Positions 47,478 to 55,699 of a stretch of DNA of 64,000 nucleotides are shown here, piece after piece. The notes below the pieces were generated by a model. That model did no database searches and was not told the DNA's origin. It was given only the letters and a program-made list of their open reading frames with translations. Position numbers and translations under genes: made by a program. This DNA is from Brachybacterium sp042666875 (GTDB lineage: Bacteria > Actinomycetota > Actinomycetes > Actinomycetales > Dermabacteraceae), in assembly GCF_042666875.1 (NCBI RefSeq), contig NZ_JBHTCX010000008.1:62001-126000 (forward strand), written 5' to 3'. Positions within the stretch are counted from its first letter, which is position 1; every line of letters starts with the position of its first letter.

Positions 47478-50400
47478 CGACAGGGTCGAGGAGCGGTCCG
47501 GCAGGCGCCGCACATGGATCTGCTCGGCGATCTGGGCCTTCATCTCGCTGACGTGGCTGACGATGCCGATGGTGCGACCGTGCTCGGCCAGGCGCCCGAT
47601 CTCGGCGACCACCCGCTCCAGGGCTTCGGGGTCGAGGCTGCCGAAGCCCTCGTCGATGAACAGGGTCTCCATCTGCACTCCCCCGGCCTCGGCGGTGACG
47701 ATGTCGGCCAGGCCGAGGGCGAGGGCGAGGGAGACGAAGAAGGTCTCGCCGCCGGAGAGGGTCTCGGGCAGCCGATGCTGGTCGGTGCGGTGGTCGATGA
47801 CCAGCAGGTCCAGTCCGGTCTTCTTGGCGCCTCGGGCCCCGGTGTCGCGCAGCAGCTCCAGGGTGGAGTCGGAGAACTGGGCCAGGCGGGTGTTGGCCGC
47901 GGCGACGACCTCCTCGAAGCGGCGCATGAGCACGTAGGTCGACAGCTGGATACGGGTGCCGTCGGAGGAGCGCCCGGTGGCGAGGTCGGCGACGCGCACG
48001 ATGGCCCCGGCGGTGCTGTCCAGACGTGCCAGGCGGTCCAGCGCCCCGTCCAGCGCGGTGCGTGCACCGGCGGTGCGCTCGGCTGCGGCGCGCAGCCTCG
48101 CGGCGTGGTCGCCGGCTTCCCGGGCGGCGGTGCGGGCGAGGGTGAGGGCTTCGGCGGCGGCCGTGACGACCTGGTCCACTGCGCCGGCCGCGTCCTCGCT
48201 CGCGTCGATCTCGGCGACGCCCTCCTCGGCCATGCCATCGGTGTATCGGGCCCGGTTCACGGTGCGGTCCGAGAGCAGCGTCGTCAGCTCTGCCCGCTCG
48301 CCCTCGGCCAGGACGGCGGCGCGCAGCTCGTCATCCGTGGCGAAGGGAGTGTGCCCGGCAGCGGTCAGCTGCTCGGCGGCCTCGGCGCGGGCGGCGGCTG
48401 CCTCCTCCTCGAGTTCGGCGAGGCGAGCGGCGGCCTGGTCCGCCGCGAGGTGCGCCTCGCGCAGCGCGGTCGCCGCTCTGGCTCTGGTCAGCTGGGCCGC
48501 GCGACGCTCGGTCACGCTCGCATGCTCGCCACGGGCCTCACGCGCCCGTTCGGTGTCCTTGGCCAGAGCGGTCTCGGCCTCGCGCAGGGAGGCGGCCCGC
48601 CCCTCCAGCTCGCGCTCCTGGGCGCTGCAGTGCTGGGTCAGCCGGGTGGTCTCGGCGTCGTGCGCCTCGAGCTCCTTCTCCAGGGTCTCGGCGCGCTTCT
48701 GAGCGGCCAGCGCCTTCTCGACGGCCTGCTGGGCGTCGGCGTCGGCGGTGCGGGCGTCCTCGAGGGTGAGCCCGCCGGCGTCGGCCAGGGCCTTGTCGCG
48801 CTGTGTGCGCACGGCGGTGAGCGATTCGGCGGCGCGGGAGGCGGCCTCGTCGGCGCTCCGGCGGTGCTCTTCGGCGGCCTCGATCTGCTCGGGGCCGACG
48901 TGGTCCTCGGCGGGTTCCGCGGGTGCGGGATGTTCCGTGGACCCGCAGACGGGGCAGGCCTCCTCGGGGGCGAGCTGCAGGGCGAGCTCGGAGGCGATGC
49001 CGGCGTGGCGGCGATCGCGCAGCCTCTTCTCCTCGTCGGCGGCCCGTCGCGCGGCCGCGAGCGCGGCGGCGGCGGTCCTCTCCGCCGCGGTGACCTCCTT
49101 CGCGAGCCGGTCCGCGTCGCGGGCGGCGGCCAGGTGCGAGGCGGCGGTCACGCGAGCGGCGCGGGCATCGCCGAGTGCTTCCGCGGCGGTCTGGGCAGTG
49201 GTGCGCTCGGCGACGAGCTTCTGGCGGGCCTCGGGGCGGGCGGCGAGCTGCTCGGTCAGCGCCTGGATGCTCGTGGCCAGCTCGGCATCAGTCTGGCGGC
49301 GGGTCTCGATCTCCCTCGCGCGCTGGGGCAGGGCCTTCTCGAGGTCGACGAGGTCCCCCAGGGCTCCGGCGGCCGAGGTGGCGTCCTCGGCGGCGGCGGC
49401 CAGGGCCTCCAGCGGATCCTCCCCGTCCAGCAGCTCGACGAGGTCCGGGTGGGACTCCCGGTGCCTCGCGGCGACGTCCTCCCGGGCAGCGCGCAGGTCG
49501 CTCAGCCGCTGGGCGGCGTGGCTCGCCCGCTGCAGCGCGACGGCGGCGGGCCGGGCGGCGTCGTCGCAGGTCAGTCGGCGCTGCGCCGCGCGGGCTGCCG
49601 GTTCCTCCTCGGCCAGGCGCGCTGCCAGGGCATCGAGCTCGCGGCGGCGGGTGATCCGTGCGCGGTGGGTGGCGGCGCGGTCGGCGTGCTCGCGGGCCGT
49701 GGTCTCGCGCCCAGTGGCGGCGGTGGCGGCCTCGGCGGCGTCCTCGGCCCGGGCGGTGAGGGCCTTCTCGATGCTGGTGACGGCGACGCTCAGCTCGTCC
49801 CGGCGACCGCTCGCGGCGTGGTCGTCGAGCTCGCTGCGCTGTTCGTCCTCGAGGCCGGCGGCCTCGGCGAAGCGGGCGACGGCCTTGCTGACGTCGTTGC
49901 GGGCGGCGGTGACCTCCGTGGCGGCCTCGCGCCGCATCTGTTCGAGCTGCTTCTCGACGTTCTGGTAGATCTCGGTGCCGAACACGCGCTGCAGCACCGT
50001 CTGGCGCTCGCCCGTGCCTGCGCGCAGGAAGCGGGCGAACTCATTCTGCGGCAGCAGCACGGTCTGGGTGAACTGCTCGCGGGAGAGGCCGACGGCACGG
50101 GTGATCTCCCCGCCGATCTCGTCGAGCCGGGTCGAGATCGGCGTGACGCCGGCCCCCTCCCCGGCGCGGTCGGCGAGGGCGGCGGGGATCAGCTCGGGCG
50201 AGCTGAGCCGCCACAGGATGGCCCGGGCGTTCTCCTTGGTGGTTCCGGTGCCGCGGCGCTTGGCGCGGGCGTACTGCGGCTGGCGGCGCACCCGGTAGAT
50301 CCCGTGACCGGTCTCGAAGACGAGGTCGACGGCGCTGGGGGCGGTGGGGTCGGCGAACTGGGAGCGGATCCGTTCGCCGCTGGCTTCGCTGCCGGCCACG

Positions 50401-50564
50401 GTGCCGTAGAGGGCGAACACGATCGCGTCGAGGATCGTGGACTTGCCCGATCCCGTCGGCCCCTCCAACAGGAACATGCCGCTGGTCGAGAGGGAGGCGA
50501 GGTCGATGTCGACGGTGTCGCGGAAGGGGCCGATGCCGGTCAGGCGCAGGTGGTGGAGCTTCAT
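47466..50564 (-). CDS. sbcC: Exonuclease SbcCD, ATPase subunit SbcC
   Basis: A 1032-residue Rad50-like ATPase. Walker A is EGPTGSGKST near residue 36. Two long Ala/Glu/Arg-rich coiled coils flank the zinc hook CPVC (about residue 537). The C-terminal half has LSGGETFFVSLALALGLADI and Walker B LFIDEGFGSLD. With SbcD it processes DNA hairpins and double-strand breaks. The ATG overlaps the sbcD stop. The window contains many long hairpin-forming palindromes, which are SbcCD substrates in E. coli. Confidence 0.95.
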   Translation of the reverse strand: MKLHHLRLTGIGPFRDTVDIDLASLSTSGMFLLEGPTGSGKSTILDAIVFALYGTVAGSEASGERIRSQFADPTAPSAVDLVFETGHGIYRVRRQPQYARAKRRGTGTTKENARAILWRLSSPELIPAALADRAGEGAGVTPISTRLDEIGGEITRAVGLSREQFTQTVLLPQNEFARFLRAGTGERQTVLQRVFGTEIYQNVEKQLEQMRREAATEVTAARNDVSKAVARFAEAAGLEDEQRSELDDHAASGRRDELSVAVTSIEKALTARAEDAAEAATAATGRETTAREHADRAATHRARITRRRELDALAARLAEEEPAARAAQRRLTCDDAARPAAVALQRASHAAQRLSDLRAAREDVAARHRESHPDLVELLDGEDPLEALAAAAEDATSAAGALGDLVDLEKALPQRAREIETRRQTDAELATSIQALTEQLAARPEARQKLVAERTTAQTAAEALGDARAARVTAASHLAAARDADRLAKEVTAAERTAAAALAAARRAADEEKRLRDRRHAGIASELALQLAPEEACPVCGSTEHPAPAEPAEDHVGPEQIEAAEEHRRSADEAASRAAESLTAVRTQRDKALADAGGLTLEDARTADADAQQAVEKALAAQKRAETLEKELEAHDAETTRLTQHCSAQERELEGRAASLREAETALAKDTERAREARGEHASVTERRAAQLTRARAATALREAHLAADQAAARLAELEEEAAAARAEAAEQLTAAGHTPFATDDELRAAVLAEGERAELTTLLSDRTVNRARYTDGMAEEGVAEIDASEDAAGAVDQVVTAAAEALTLARTAAREAGDHAARLRAAAERTAGARTALDGALDRLARLDSTAGAIVRVADLATGRSSDGTRIQLSTYVLMRRFEEVVAAANTRLAQFSDSTLELLRDTGARGAKKTGLDLLVIDHRTDQHRLPETLSGGETFFVSLALALGLADIVTAEAGGVQMETLFIDEGFGSLDPEALERVVAEIGRLAEHGRTIGIVSHVSEMKAQIAEQIHVRRLPDRSSTLSVTA

Positions 50565-51745
50565 GAGGCCTCCGACCGCTGCGCGCGCACGCTCTGGTAG
50601 GCCTGCTCGAGCACGTCACGTTCCGCGTCGGTCGCCTCCGTCCCGGTGACGTACTCCAGGAACTGGCCCATGACCTCCATCGGATCCTGTTCACGGCGCA
50701 CCACGGGAGTGAGGTCGCTGTCCTCGCGCCCCTGGGGACGATGCTCGGTATGGCGCAGATGCGGGTACGCGCCGCGCAGGCGTTCGAGCAGGTGGGGCGG
50801 CCGATGCGGATCGGTGATCACCGCCTTGACCCAGTCCTCGCCGTGGGTCTCGGCCTGGGCGAGGACCTCCTCGAGGGTGCCCTGCAGCTCGCTCAGGCGC
50901 CGCGGCACCGGGGTGGCGATGCGCTGGACGGACACCTCCCCGGGGGCGTCGAGCTCGACCAGCAGCACGGACTTGCGATGGTCCTTCTCGGAGAAGGAGA
51001 AGGCCAGCGGTGACCCGCAGTACCAGGCCGTGGTGCCTGCCTGGGCGGAGAGATCCTGGCAGCCGTGGAGGTGACCGAGGGCCACGTAGTCGACGCCGCG
51101 CAGCGCATCGGCCGGCACCGAGTCGACGCCGCCGACGCTGAGGTCCCGCTCGGAGTCGCTGCCGGAGCCGCCGGCGACGAAGGTGTGCGCCAGAACCACC
51201 GATCGTGCCCTCGGTCCCGGCTCGGCGGCTTCCGCGTGCTGGGCGATCCGCGTGGCGATGCGCTCCATCGCGGCGCGGGTGACGGCCTCGTGGCTGCGGC
51301 CGAGCGGCTGGGTCTCGTCGGCCGCGAGGGCGAAGCGCGCGATGTCGGGCTCGAGGTAGGGCAGAGCGAAGAACAGCACCTCACCGTGGGCATCGGGCAC
51401 CACGACGGGATGCTCGAGCGCGGTGCGGGCATCGGCGAGGATGTGCACCCCGTCGCGCATCAGGGCAGAGCCGAAGCCGAGACGCTTCGCGGAATCGTGG
51501 TTGCCGGGCGTGAGAATCACGGTGGCGACGTCGGCCAGACGCCGCAGAGTCCGCCCCAGCAGTTCCACGGACCGCACCGGAGGCACCGCGCGGTCGTACA
51601 CGTCACCCGGGATGACGACCACGTCGACCTCGCGCTCGGTCACCAGGTCGACCAGCCAGTCGTGGAAGTCGGCCTGGTGATCGTGCAGATCGGCCTCATG
51701 GAGGGTGCGCCCCAGGTGCCAGTCCGAGGTGTGCAGGATTCTCAT
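50561..51745 (-). CDS. sbcD: Exonuclease SbcCD, nuclease subunit SbcD
   Basis: A 394-residue Mre11-like nuclease. The metal-binding motifs are in order: HTSDWHLGR, IPGDVYDR, LTPGNHD, LAHTFV and LGHLHG. A C-terminal capping domain ends in ERDVLEQAYQSVRAQ. ATG at 51745 (MRILHTSDWHLGR) matches the family start. It forms an operon with sbcC through a four-base overlap. Confidence 0.95.
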   Translation of the reverse strand: MRILHTSDWHLGRTLHEADLHDHQADFHDWLVDLVTEREVDVVVIPGDVYDRAVPPVRSVELLGRTLRRLADVATVILTPGNHDSAKRLGFGSALMRDGVHILADARTALEHPVVVPDAHGEVLFFALPYLEPDIARFALAADETQPLGRSHEAVTRAAMERIATRIAQHAEAAEPGPRARSVVLAHTFVAGGSGSDSERDLSVGGVDSVPADALRGVDYVALGHLHGCQDLSAQAGTTAWYCGSPLAFSFSEKDHRKSVLLVELDAPGEVSVQRIATPVPRRLSELQGTLEEVLAQAETHGEDWVKAVITDPHRPPHLLERLRGAYPHLRHTEHRPQGREDSDLTPVVRREQDPMEVMGQFLEYVTGTEATDAERDVLEQAYQSVRAQRSEAS

Positions 51746-51863
51746 GGCTCCGACTCTAAGGACCGCCGCCGACAACCCGGGCGCGCCGCGCGGCGCTGTG
51801 GACGGACGGCACTGGGGAGGAACACCCCGTGACGTCGGCCGCCGGGCGGCGTAGCGTGCCGTC

Positions 51864-53366
51864 ATGGCCCACGAAGCGAACGCCACCGACTCCGCCCCGA
51901 CCACAGAGATCACCGCCGACGTCGTCGTGCTCGGCGGCGGCCCCGTGGGTGAGAACGCCGCCCAGTACGCCACCGAGGGCACGGACCTCAGCGCCGTGAT
52001 CATCGAGGGTGAACTGCTGGGCGGCGAATGCTCGTACTACGCCTGCATCCCCTCGAAAGCTCTGCTGCGGCCGACGTCCGTGGCCGGCGCCGCCGCTCAT
52101 CTCGACGGGGTCGGTGATCCCGAGATCGACCGGGACGCCCTGCTGGCACGACGCGATACGTGGGTCTCGAACTACGACGACTCCGGCCAGGTGCAGTGGG
52201 CCGAGGGTGCCGGGATCCAGGTGGTGCGCGGGCACGGCCGGCTCGTCGGCGAGCGCGAGGTGCTCGTCGAGCCCGCCGACGGCCAGGACGGCAGCGGGCC
52301 GACACTCGTCCACGCCGAGCGGGCAGTCGTGCTCGCCACCGGCTCGGAGGCGAGGATCCCCGAACCGTTGCAGGCGCTGGCCCCGTGGACCTCGCGCGAC
52401 GTCACCGGGGTGAGGGAGGTTCCCGGCCAGCTGCTGATCGTCGGCGGCGGCGTGGTGGCCGTGGAGGCCGCGACGTGGATGGCCGCGCTGGGCAGCGAGG
52501 TGACGATGCTGGTGCGCGGGGACGGACTGCTCAGCGGCTACGAACCCTTCGCCGGGGAGCACGTGCTGGAGGCCCTGGGGAACCTGGGTGTCACCGTGGA
52601 GCTGGGCACCTCCGTGGTCTCCGGCGAGCGCGCCGATGCACGGCGGACCGGGCTGGGCCGGCTGCACGGCGGCGCGGTGACCCTGCAGGTCGAGGATGCC
52701 GACGGGCGGCGCGATGTCACCGGGGACGAGGTGCTGGCCGCGACCGGCCGCAGTCCCCGGCTGAGCAGCGTCGGACTCGATGCGATCGGGCTCACGGCCG
52801 ACGACGTGACCGCCGCCGCGAAGCCCACGTCTGACAATGCCGCCGAGACAGCGCTGCCGGACTGGCTGCATGCCGTCGGAGATGCCAGCGGGGAGGCGCC
52901 GCTGACGCACTGGGGCAAGTACCGCGCCCGCGTGATCGGCCAGCGCATTCGCGCCGGGGCCACCGGTGAAGCTCTCGAGCCCATTCCGGATCACGTGCCC
53001 GTTCCCCAGGTCGTGTTCACCGAGCCCCAGGTCACCTCGGCCGGCCTCACCGAAGCGCAGGCCCGGGAGCAGAGGATCGACGTGGTCACCGCGCAGGTCC
53101 CCTTCGGCGGAGCGGCGGGCTCCGCTCTGCTGCGGGACGATGTCACCGGCACTGCGCAGCTGGTGGTCGATGCGAGCACGAGACAGCTGGTCGGTGCGAC
53201 GTTCGTCGGCCCCGACGCCTCGGAGATGATCCACGCTGCCACTATCGCGATCGTCGGGAAGGTGCCGGTGCACGTGCTGCGGCACGCGGTGCCGAGCTTT
53301 CCCACGGCCTCGGAGCTGTGGCTGCAGCTGCTGGAAGAGCTGCCGCGGGAGATGCGGGCCGGCTGA
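51864..53366 (+). CDS. Pyridine nucleotide-disulfide oxidoreductase family flavoprotein
   Basis: A 500-residue enzyme with the lipoamide dehydrogenase/mercuric reductase fold. FAD motif VVLGGGPVGENAAQY, redox pair as C-x4-C in GGECSYYACIPSKALLRP, NAD motif LIVGGGVVAVEAATWM and second FAD motif LHAVGDASG. The usual Thr-Cys-Leu-Asn sequence around the redox Cys is replaced by Glu-Cys-Ser-Tyr-Tyr-Ala-Cys. The C-terminal His-Pro...Glu motif is altered to HAVPSFPTASE. It belongs to an actinobacterial subgroup of unproven substrate. It is divergent from sbcDC. Confidence 0.88.
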   Translation: MAHEANATDSAPTTEITADVVVLGGGPVGENAAQYATEGTDLSAVIIEGELLGGECSYYACIPSKALLRPTSVAGAAAHLDGVGDPEIDRDALLARRDTWVSNYDDSGQVQWAEGAGIQVVRGHGRLVGEREVLVEPADGQDGSGPTLVHAERAVVLATGSEARIPEPLQALAPWTSRDVTGVREVPGQLLIVGGGVVAVEAATWMAALGSEVTMLVRGDGLLSGYEPFAGEHVLEALGNLGVTVELGTSVVSGERADARRTGLGRLHGGAVTLQVEDADGRRDVTGDEVLAATGRSPRLSSVGLDAIGLTADDVTAAAKPTSDNAAETALPDWLHAVGDASGEAPLTHWGKYRARVIGQRIRAGATGEALEPIPDHVPVPQVVFTEPQVTSAGLTEAQAREQRIDVVTAQVPFGGAAGSALLRDDVTGTAQLVVDASTRQLVGATFVGPDASEMIHAATIAIVGKVPVHVLRHAVPSFPTASELWLQLLEELPREMRAG

Positions 53367-53514
53367 GATTCGGACTCGGGGCGCGGCTGGCGCCGCGTGA
53401 ACTCCTTCCTTGGGAGGAGATGACAGATCGCACTGGTCCTGGTCTGCGACGTCGGCTGGAATAGACGGGTCGACAACTCGCGGGCTCGCGGCATCGCGCC
53501 GCTGGGGAGGATCA

Positions 53515-54210
53515 ATGTTCAGGAGATTGCAGCGCTCGCTCCGTCAGCGTCGGGCGAAGCCCGGCGACGGCAGGGCGCTCACGACGCTGCGCTGGTGGCA
53601 GCTGCTGACCCGCACCCAGTTCTTCCTGGATCCGGACGACGGGGCGGGGCGGTCCTCGCAGTACGCCGTCGACGTGCGGTACCTCGCCGCCGAGCTCGAG
53701 GGCGGCAAGATCGCCGAGGGCGCGCGGCACGCCCCGGTCGAGCTCTATCGTGACGGCCGACAGATCCAGATCGCGAACCCGCCGGTCGCGTTCGACGTCC
53801 CCGGCGGCGTGATCGAGGTGGCCACCAGCATGTACGGCCTGACCCGGATGCACCACGTGCCGGAGGACGGCACCCGGTCGCAGCCCCTGCGCCCGCACCC
53901 CCGCTCGATGGAGGGCCGGCGCGCACGCGTCGACCGGCGCCATCCGCGGGCCAGCGCCGCTATCGGGATGGTCGCGATCGTGATCCTGCTGATCGGCCTC
54001 GTGACCATGGTCCCGCAGCTGGCGGAGCTGGTCACGAGCGTGGACGTGGTCGCCGAGCGGATCGGCACCTTCACCTCCCCGATCAGCCTGCCCGCGTGGG
54101 CGAACACCACGCTGCTCGTCGCGGGCGCTCTCGCGGCGACCGAACGCGCCCTGACCCTGCGCCACCACTGGCTGATCGACGCCGACACCACCTGGACCGC
54201 CTGGACCTGA
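53515..54210 (+). CDS. Hypothetical two-helix membrane protein
   Basis: A 231-residue protein with a basic N-terminus, a soluble region with VDVRYLAAELEGGKIAEG and HAPVELYRDGRQIQIANPPVAF, then two membrane segments (about residues 145-165 and 190-208). GGGGAGG precedes the ATG by six bases. No family recognised. The visible region resembles small beta-rich domains. Confidence 0.75.
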   Translation: MFRRLQRSLRQRRAKPGDGRALTTLRWWQLLTRTQFFLDPDDGAGRSSQYAVDVRYLAAELEGGKIAEGARHAPVELYRDGRQIQIANPPVAFDVPGGVIEVATSMYGLTRMHHVPEDGTRSQPLRPHPRSMEGRRARVDRRHPRASAAIGMVAIVILLIGLVTMVPQLAELVTSVDVVAERIGTFTSPISLPAWANTTLLVAGALAATERALTLRHHWLIDADTTWTAWT

Positions 54211-54283
54211 GCCCTGGCGGGATGGTGCTCCGCCCGAGCCCGAGCCCGCGCCGGCGCGGCTGCGGGTGCGAATGCAGGCGAGC

Positions 54284-55660
54284 TCAGCGCCGCAGGGCCA
54301 GCGCGGCGCCGCGATACGCCACGCCGATCAGCACGAGCCCCACGCCGGCCACGATCGTCCGGCCCGGCAGCGCCGCCACCAGCGCGAGGCAGCCGATCAG
54401 GCCCAGCACCTGCAGGGCCCTGGGGAACAGGCGCCACTGGCCGCGCTGGGTGAAGGCGGCGAGGTTCGCGACCCCGTAGTACAGCAGCACCCCGAACGAC
54501 GAGGCGGCCACTGCCACCAGCACGTCGCCGGCCAGCAGCACCAGCAGTACGATGGCGATCGCAGCGGTGATCTCGGCGCGCTGCGGCACCGAGAAGCGCT
54601 GGTTCACCTGTGCCAGCGGGCGGGGTAGGTCGCTCTCGCGCGCCATGGCGAGCATGGTGCGGGAGATGCCCGCGACCAGGGCGAGCAGCGCCCCACCGGC
54701 CGCGGCGATGGCACCCACGGTGACGATGAGGTGCCAGCCTGCGCCGGCACCTACCCCGTCGAGAGCGGTGCGGAACGGCGCCGGTCCCCACCCCTGGTCG
54801 CCGGGGGCGGGGCCCACGGCGACCAGCACGATCGACAGCGCCACGTACAGCACGAACACCGCTGCGAGCGCCAGCAGGATCGCGCGCGGGATGGTGCGGC
54901 GCGGGGAGATCACCTCTTCGCCGAGGGTTGCGATGCGCGCGTATCCGGCGAAGGCGAAGAACATGATCGCCGCGGCCTGTGCGACCACGAGTGCGAGGCC
55001 GAGGGGTCCTCCGGTGGCGGCGCCGAGCACCGCGGCGAGGCCGCCGTCCCACAGTCCTGCGTCGGCCCCGGCGAGCGGGCCGGGGGCTCCGGCGGCGAAG
55101 CCCTGGGCCCCGTCGGACGGGCTGCCCGCTCCCCCACCGAGCCCGACGAGCAGGCGCGCCGCGGTGAGCACCAGTGCTGTCACCGCGATCGTGACCAGCA
55201 CTCGGGCGAGCGCCGCGGTGCGGGTGATGCCGACCAGGTTCACCGCGGTCAGCACCACGACGACTGCGGCGGCGACCGGGCGCTGGGCCGGTTCGGGCAC
55301 CAGGTAGGCGGCGATCACCAGGGCCATCGCCGCGCAGGAGGCGGTCTTGCCGATGACGAAGCACCAGCCGGCGAGGAAGCCCCACCAGGGCCCCAGCTGC
55401 TTGCCCCCGAAGTGGTACACACCGCCGGAGGCCGGGTGCTGAGCGGCCAGCTGCGCGGTGGAGGTGGCGTTGCACAGGGCGACCACGGCGGCGACCAGCA
55501 CCGCCAGCGGTGCCAGCACCCCGGCGAGGTCCTGGCCGGCGCCGAGGGAGACGAAGGCGCCGGCCCCGATCATCGCGGCCAGGCCGACGATGACCGCGTC
55601 GGTCAGCCGCAGGCGGCGGGCCAGGGCGTCCGGGCCGGGCGGCGGCGCCGGGCTCGTCAT
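54284..55660 (-). CDS. APC-superfamily amino-acid permease
   Basis: A 458-residue transporter with about twelve membrane segments. The first helix has the substrate-binding turn GLAAMIGAGAF; later conserved regions are ASGGVYHFGGKQLGPWWGFLAGW and FFAFAGYARIATLGEEV. The sixth-helix AFAGYARIATLGEE pattern fits amino-acid/polyamine antiporters. Its start codon region overlaps a strong inverted repeat (55644-55677). The substrate is unknown. Confidence 0.9.
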   Translation of the reverse strand: MTSPAPPPGPDALARRLRLTDAVIVGLAAMIGAGAFVSLGAGQDLAGVLAPLAVLVAAVVALCNATSTAQLAAQHPASGGVYHFGGKQLGPWWGFLAGWCFVIGKTASCAAMALVIAAYLVPEPAQRPVAAAVVVVLTAVNLVGITRTAALARVLVTIAVTALVLTAARLLVGLGGGAGSPSDGAQGFAAGAPGPLAGADAGLWDGGLAAVLGAATGGPLGLALVVAQAAAIMFFAFAGYARIATLGEEVISPRRTIPRAILLALAAVFVLYVALSIVLVAVGPAPGDQGWGPAPFRTALDGVGAGAGWHLIVTVGAIAAAGGALLALVAGISRTMLAMARESDLPRPLAQVNQRFSVPQRAEITAAIAIVLLVLLAGDVLVAVAASSFGVLLYYGVANLAAFTQRGQWRLFPRALQVLGLIGCLALVAALPGRTIVAGVGLVLIGVAYRGAALALRR

Positions 55661-55677
55661 GAGATGAGCCCGGCGCC
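55644..55677. terminator. Perfect inverted repeat spanning the permease start
   Basis: GGCGCCGGGCTC (55644-55655) and GAGCCCGGCGCC (55666-55677) form a 12-base stem. It begins 22 bases after the nuclease stop on the minus strand and includes the first codons of the permease, so it may both end the nuclease transcript and limit permease translation. Confidence 0.6.
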
Positions 55678-55699
55678 GTCGGCCGGAGCAGGTGGCACG

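Noticed and set aside
47286..50600. Very long plus-strand open frame (over 1000 codons) opposite sbcC
   Set aside because: It is antisense to a gene with clear Walker, zinc-hook and signature motifs. Gly/Ala/Leu/Val-rich translation and lack of domains mark it as a high-GC shadow frame.
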